Below are positions 60,176 to 64,000 of a stretch of 64,000 bases of DNA, piece by piece. Positions within the stretch are counted from its first letter, which is position 1; every line of letters starts with the position of its first letter. The notes under the pieces were generated by a model that was not told where the DNA came from, did no database searches, and worked only from the letters and a program-made list of their open reading frames with translations. The position numbers and the translations under genes were made by a program. The stretch covers positions 3,405 through 67,404 of the forward strand of contig QFPK01000019.1 in the NCBI GenBank assembly GCA_003248865.1, in the 5' to 3' direction. This DNA is from Sphingomonas sp. (GTDB taxonomy: Bacteria; Pseudomonadota; Alphaproteobacteria; Sphingomonadales; Sphingomonadaceae).

Positions 60176-60756
60176 CCGACACTTTGCGTCTGGCGACCGA
60201 GGCCGATGTGCGGGCGCTGTCTGCCCTCATCGCCCGCTCCGCGCGGGAGCTTCAGGCCGAATTCTATTCCGACGCGCTGCTGGACGTGGCGGTTGGCACC
60301 GCCTTCGGGCTGGATCCGATGCTGCTGGCCGACGGCACCTATTATCTGATCGAGCGCGACGGCGTGCCGGTCGCCTGCGGGGGCTGGAGCTTCCGCGCCA
60401 AGACCTATGGCGGCGCCGGGCATCTGGCCGACGCCACTGCCCGCATGGAGCCGGGCCGCGACGCCGCGCGCATTCGCGCCTTCTTCGTGCACCCGGATTA
60501 TGCCCGGCAGGGGCTGGGCAGCCGCATGCTGGCCGCCTGCGAGCAGGCCGCGCGCGACGCGGGCTTCACCCATGCCGAAATGGTGGCGACACTGGCGGGC
60601 GAAAAGCTCTACAGCCGCCACGGCTGGGTGGGGGACCGCCCCTATAACGAGATTCTGCCCGGCGGCGTGGAGCTGCCGGTGATCCGCATGACGAAACGGC
60701 TGGACAGCCTTGATGGTATCGAGCGGCCCTCCGGCCGCGGCTCAGGAGAGATTTGA
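60172..60756 (+). CDS. GNAT-family N-acetyltransferase
   Basis: A 194-residue GNAT protein. Motif A: AARIRAFFVHPDYARQGLGS (about residues 100-120), with R/Q-x-x-G-x-G/A loop QGLGSR. Following helix MLAACEQAARDAG and GEKLYSRHGWVGDRP. Substrate unknown. It is coupled to pth (ATGA) and overlaps ychF by one base. Confidence 0.88.
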   Translation: MTDTLRLATEADVRALSALIARSARELQAEFYSDALLDVAVGTAFGLDPMLLADGTYYLIERDGVPVACGGWSFRAKTYGGAGHLADATARMEPGRDAARIRAFFVHPDYARQGLGSRMLAACEQAARDAGFTHAEMVATLAGEKLYSRHGWVGDRPYNEILPGGVELPVIRMTKRLDSLDGIERPSGRGSGEI

Positions 60757-61856
60757 TGGGTTTCCGCTGCGGCATCGTGGGCCTTCCGAACGTGGGCAAG
60801 TCCACCCTGTTCAACGCCCTCACCGAAACGGCCGCCGCGCAGGCCGCCAACTATCCCTTCTGCACCATCGAGCCGAATGTTGGGAATGTGGGCGTGCCCG
60901 ATCCGCGGCTGGACGTGCTGGCGAAGATCGCGCACTCCCAGAAGATCATCGAGACCCAGCTGGGCTTCGTGGACATCGCGGGGCTGGTGCGCGGCGCATC
61001 CAAGGGCGAAGGCCTGGGCAACCAGTTCCTCGCCAACATCCGCGAGGTGGATGCCATCGTTCATGTGCTGCGCTGCTTCGAGGATGACGACATCACCCAT
61101 GTGGAAGGCCGGATCGATCCGGTGGCGGATGCGGAAACGGTGGAAACCGAGCTGATGCTGGCCGATCTGGAAAGCCTGGAACGGCGGGTGCCGAACCTGA
61201 TGAAGAAGGGCCAGGGCGGCGACAAGGACGCGAAATCGGCGGCGGCCGCGCTGCAGAAGGCGCTGGACCTGCTGCGCGAGGGCAAGCCCGCCCGCCTCGC
61301 CGAACCCGCCGACGCCGACGAGAAGCGCCATCTGGCGCAGGCGCAGCTGCTGACGGGCAAGCCCGTGCTTTATGTGTGCAATGTGGATGAAGGCTCGGCC
61401 GCGACCGGCAACGAATTTTCCGACCGCGTGGCAGAGATGGCGAAGGCGCAAGGGGCGGGCGCTGTGGTGATCTCAGCCGCGATCGAAGCCGAGATCGTGA
61501 CGATGGAACCGGCCGACCGCCCGGAATATCTGGAAGCGCTGGGCCTGGCCGAAACCGGCCTCGCCCGCATCATCCGCGCCGGGTACGATCTGCTGCACCT
61601 CCTCACCTTCTTCACCATCGGGCCGAAGGAAGCCCGCGCCTGGACGGTGGAAAAGGGCGCCACCGCCCCCAACGCGGCCGGCGTGATCCACACCGATTTC
61701 GAAAAGGGCTTCATCCGCGCGGAGACCATCGCCTACGCCGATTTCGTGCAGTTCAACGGCGAAGCCGGTGCGCGCGAGGCGGGCAAGCTGCGGGCGGAAG
61801 GCAAGACTTATGTGGTTCATGACGGGGATGTGATGCACTTTCTGCACAGTGCGTAG
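60756..61856 (+). CDS. ychF: Ribosome-binding ATPase YchF
   Basis: A 366-residue YchF/OLA1-type GTPase-fold ATPase. G1 GLPNVGKSTLFNAL, then YPFCTIEPNVGNVGVPDPRL, FVDIAGLVRGASKGEGLGNQ, and G4-like VCNVDE (NVDE rather than NKxD, which explains ATP preference). C-terminal TGS domain: TFFTIGPKEARAWTVEKG and GKLRAEGKTYVVHDGDVMHF. GGAGAG precedes the ATG. Confidence 0.97.
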   Translation: MGFRCGIVGLPNVGKSTLFNALTETAAAQAANYPFCTIEPNVGNVGVPDPRLDVLAKIAHSQKIIETQLGFVDIAGLVRGASKGEGLGNQFLANIREVDAIVHVLRCFEDDDITHVEGRIDPVADAETVETELMLADLESLERRVPNLMKKGQGGDKDAKSAAAALQKALDLLREGKPARLAEPADADEKRHLAQAQLLTGKPVLYVCNVDEGSAATGNEFSDRVAEMAKAQGAGAVVISAAIEAEIVTMEPADRPEYLEALGLAETGLARIIRAGYDLLHLLTFFTIGPKEARAWTVEKGATAPNAAGVIHTDFEKGFIRAETIAYADFVQFNGEAGAREAGKLRAEGKTYVVHDGDVMHFLHSA

Positions 61857-61859
61857 GCG

Positions 61860-61968
61860 GCTGTGGCCATGGCAAGGCCATGGCCCACAGACTCGCCGCA
61901 GCACCGGCCGGCGGGTTCCGGCAGGCCCGCGCTGGGCGGGCTTTGCCCGCCTTAGCGGGGCTGCCGGA
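61860..61968. repeat. GC-rich hairpins between ychF and the CDF gene
   Basis: CTGTGGCCATGGC at 61860 pairs with GGCCATGGCCCACAG, ending near 61889. GGGCGGGC-ttt-GCCCGCC follows near 61935-61952. No T tract after either. They differ from the dispersed element. Confidence 0.5.
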
Positions 61969-62033
61969 AGCCCGTCCGACGACTCCCCCTGCCCCCTTGC
62001 CCTCCCGGCAAACCCGCGCGAGAGTCGCCGCGC

Positions 62034-62963
62034 ATGAGTTCCATCACCCGCGCCATGGCCCTGAAGAGCGAGCTGGAAGCCTCGCTGTTGCGCCTGTCCA
62101 TCTGGGCCACGCTGCTGATCGCGGGGCTGGGCGTGCTGTTCGGCCTGCTCTCCGGCTCGCTCGCGATCCTGTTCGACGGCCTGTTCTCGCTGGTGGATGC
62201 CGCCATCACCTGGCTGATGCTGGTGGTCGCGCGGCTGGTGGCGCAGGAAGCCGACGCCAAGTTCCAATATGGCTATTGGCATCTGGAGCCGCTTGTGGTG
62301 GCGCTGAAGGCCGCCGTGCTGATGACGCTGGTGGTGTTCGGCTTCCTGGGCGCGCTGCAGAGCCTGCAGGCGGGCGGCCACACCCCCGATCTGGGGCCCG
62401 CGCTGTTCTATGCCGTGGTGGTGGTGTTCATCTGCGCCGGCACCTGGTTCTGGATGTGGCGTCAGAACAAGCGGCTGGATTCCGCGCTGATCGCAGTCGA
62501 CATGAAGGCCTGGGCTGCCTCCGGTGCGATCACCTCCGCCCTGTTGCTCGCCTTTGCCGCTGCGGCCGCGATGAAGGGCACGCAGTTCGAACATCTGCGC
62601 CCGCTGGTCGATCCCGCGATCCTCGCCATCCTGTCGCTCGCCATCCTGCCGGTGCCGTGGAAGGATGCGAAGCTCGCCTTCCGCGACATCTTCGGCATCG
62701 TGCCCAAGGCGCTGGACAGCCATGTGCAGGAGGTGATGGACGATTTCATCCGGCGGCACGGCTTCAGCAGCTATGAATCCTATGTCACCCGCACCGGCCG
62801 GGCGAAATTCATCGAAATTTCCGTGCTGGCCCCCTGCGGCATGCCGCCCCGGACCATCGAATATTTCGACGGCCTTCGCAGCGAGATCGGCAACGCCATC
62901 GGCGAATCCGGTCCCGACCGCTGGCTGACCGTGGTGTTCACCACGGACCCGGCTGAACTATAG
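62034..62963 (+). CDS. Cation diffusion facilitator family transporter
   Basis: A 309-residue CDF-type transporter with six helices, expected to export a divalent metal in exchange for protons. The metal site of helix 2 is LFDGLFSLVDAAITW (D-x3-D, about residue 45). FQYGYWHLEPLVVALKA is the family helix 3 opening. The second site in helix 5 reads AVDMKAWAASGAITSALL, with Asp instead of the usual His. C-terminal cytoplasmic domain from about 220. Metal unknown. Confidence 0.88.
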   Translation: MSSITRAMALKSELEASLLRLSIWATLLIAGLGVLFGLLSGSLAILFDGLFSLVDAAITWLMLVVARLVAQEADAKFQYGYWHLEPLVVALKAAVLMTLVVFGFLGALQSLQAGGHTPDLGPALFYAVVVVFICAGTWFWMWRQNKRLDSALIAVDMKAWAASGAITSALLLAFAAAAAMKGTQFEHLRPLVDPAILAILSLAILPVPWKDAKLAFRDIFGIVPKALDSHVQEVMDDFIRRHGFSSYESYVTRTGRAKFIEISVLAPCGMPPRTIEYFDGLRSEIGNAIGESGPDRWLTVVFTTDPAEL

Positions 62964-62980
62964 CGCTAGCCTTTCCGCAA

Positions 62981-63559
62981 CTATAGCGTCAGGCGCTCCG
63001 CGCCGGGCATGTCCAGCGGCTGGTGGGTGGCGGCCATCACCAGCCCGCCGGACGCACGGTGCGCGGCGATGGCCGCCAGCAACCGCGCCTCAGAGGCCGA
63101 ATCCAGCGCATTGGCGGGTTCGTCCAGCAGCCACAGCTTCGCGCCGGACGCGATGGTGCGCGCAATCGCCACCCGCTGCCGCTGGCCGGAGGATAGCTGC
63201 CCGCAGCGGAAATCCAGCAGCGCCGTCACCGCCATCGCATCCGCAGCTGCGGTGACCACATCCGGCGCGGCCTCGTCCAGATCCGCCCAGAAGGCCAGTT
63301 CGCTTGCCACCTTGCGATCCGGCTTGAGTGCCTGTTCGCCGGACAGCAGCGCCGTGGGGAAAGGGTTGGACAGCGTGCCCGCATCCGGCGCCAGCAGCCC
63401 GGCGACAAGACGCAGCAGGGAGGATTTGCCCACACCGTTCGGCCCCGTCACCAGCAGGGCACCGCCGGGGTTCAGCCGGAACGACAGCGCCTCGAACAGC
63501 AGCCGCCCACCCCGGATCAGCGACATGTCGCGCGCTTCAAGCCATTCCGCACTTGCCAT
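62981..63559 (-). CDS. ccmA: Haem exporter ATP-binding protein CcmA
   Basis: ATPase of the CcmABCDE haem-handling system for cytochrome c maturation. 192 residues. Walker A VTGPNGVGKSSLLRL, signature QLSSGQRQRVAIARTI, Walker B LWLLDEPANALD and H-loop ATHQPLD. ATG at 63559. The partner ccmB, normally directly downstream, is not there: the CDF gene ends just 18 bases away. A tRNA gene lies upstream on the opposite strand. Confidence 0.9.
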   Translation of the reverse strand: MASAEWLEARDMSLIRGGRLLFEALSFRLNPGGALLVTGPNGVGKSSLLRLVAGLLAPDAGTLSNPFPTALLSGEQALKPDRKVASELAFWADLDEAAPDVVTAAADAMAVTALLDFRCGQLSSGQRQRVAIARTIASGAKLWLLDEPANALDSASEARLLAAIAAHRASGGLVMAATHQPLDMPGAERLTL

Positions 63560-63592
63560 CAGCGCGGCCCTTCCCTATGGCCCGTCCCTCGT

Positions 63593-63669
63593 CGGGGCGT
63601 AGCGCAGCCTGGTAGCGCATCAGACTGGGGGTCTGAGGGTCGCAGGTTCGAATCCTGTCGCTCCGACCA
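63593..63669 (+). tRNA. tRNA-Pro (anticodon GGG)
   Basis: A 77-base tRNA including an encoded CCA end. Acceptor arms CGGGGCG and CGCTCCG pair. Anticodon stem TCAGA/TCTGA with loop CTGGGGG gives GGG, reading CCC. T-arm GCAGG-TTCGAAT-CCTGT is standard. Confidence 0.97.
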
Positions 63670-63680
63670 TTTTCTTCCTG

Positions 63681-63734
63681 CAAAAACAGCCGATTGCATG
63701 GGTAGCGAAAGCTGCCTGTGCTCGGCTATTTTTG
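63681..63734. terminator. Probable terminator of the tRNA gene
   Basis: CAAAAACAGCCGA (63681-63693) pairs, with one mismatch, with TCGGCTATTTTTG (63722-63734). The inner region can pair further (GTAGC/GCTGC). The T run sits at the 3' side. Confidence 0.55.
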
Positions 63735-63914
63735 TGCGGTTAGTAGGTCGTAAGCACCAGTCGGGAAGGCAGCCTGTTTCGCGCATGTCGTGCGGCTACC
63801 GAATCGCCCCGATCATGGCAACGCTTCACACCTGATGGCGCGGGGTCGTTGCACGGGGTCAAAAACATGTAGGTGGGGCAGCAAGCAATCCTAGCGATAA
63901 ACTAGGCTCAGGAC

Positions 63915-64000
63915 TCATTGCGGCAGCCAGAAGATGACGATTGCGGCGATGCAGATGGCGGACATGAAGGTATGGGCGCATCGATCGTAGCGGGTGTGGA
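63915..64000 (-). mobile_element. 3' end of an IS5-family transposase, cut by the window edge
   Basis: On the minus strand the frame reads HTRYDRCAHTFMSAI then CIAAIVIFWLPQ and stops at 63917-63915. This is the usual ending of IS5-family transposases (DDE type). The rest lies beyond the window. CTAGGCTCAGGACTC at 63902-63916 may be the terminal inverted repeat end, but the other end is not visible. Confidence 0.8.

Overview
This is a high-GC chromosomal segment of an alphaproteobacterium, most likely of the order Sphingomonadales. The supporting signs are a roughly 1560-residue NAD-dependent glutamate dehydrogenase, two secreted proteins with the PEPxxWA-type C-terminal sorting signal typical of sphingomonads, alphaproteobacterial forms of bS6 and bL25, and many GC-rich intergenic hairpins. 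Genus cannot be decided from the sequence alone. Most genes are ordinary housekeeping genes. No prophage, integrase cluster or CRISPR array is visible.

Layout. 1-10 kb: the 3' end of scpA, a repeat-rich spacer, a leftward amidase/metC/sseA operon, an unrecognised gene and a large NAD-glutamate dehydrogenase gene. 10-13.3 kb: a lower-GC DUF4236 membrane-protein gene, then rpsF-rpsR-rplI with a terminator. 13.4-26.7 kb: a GNAT gene, a secreted proline-rich protein, aroK-aroB-msrB, small membrane and zinc-finger proteins, tadA, typA, and the envelope/tRNA group rodZ-like, cpoB and tilS. 26.7-36.3 kb is the main accessory block on the minus strand: a 1225-residue autotransporter, a secreted protein made of two tandem homologous halves, and a tightly coupled four-gene unit of two unrecognised proteins, a DyP-type peroxidase and a cytochrome P450. 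36.4-46.9 kb is a type II secretion operon (gspO, C, D, E, F, G, I, J, K, L). It has no separate gspH, gspM or gspN, and its GspL carries a GspM-like C-terminal extension.

47-53 kb holds gyrB and recF leftward, and yggT, folD and marC rightward. 53.2-55.3 kb holds two paralogous PEP-CTERM secreted proteins, each a separate transcription unit with a sigma-54-type -24/-12 promoter, a matching 19-bp upstream element and a terminator. 55.6-63.6 kb holds clpA, a DUF1294 gene, a pyridoxamine-phosphate-oxidase-like gene, rplY-pth-GNAT-ychF, a cation diffusion facilitator and a lone ccmA. The window ends with tRNA-Pro(GGG) and the 3' end of an IS5-family transposase.

Three things stand out. First, the DyP/P450 operon (31.8-36.3 kb) has a P450 without the usual oxygen-activating I-helix residues and with no redox partner genes beside it, which suggests a peroxide- or hydroperoxide-driven two-haem pathway. 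Second, a dispersed intergenic element combines a GCGCCGCAGGCAAT box with one or two hairpins whose stems vary in a compensatory way across at least ten copies, mostly between convergent genes. Third, the duplicated PEP-CTERM units have conserved sigma-54 control architecture. All functional statements rest on motif recognition by eye; no database search was run.
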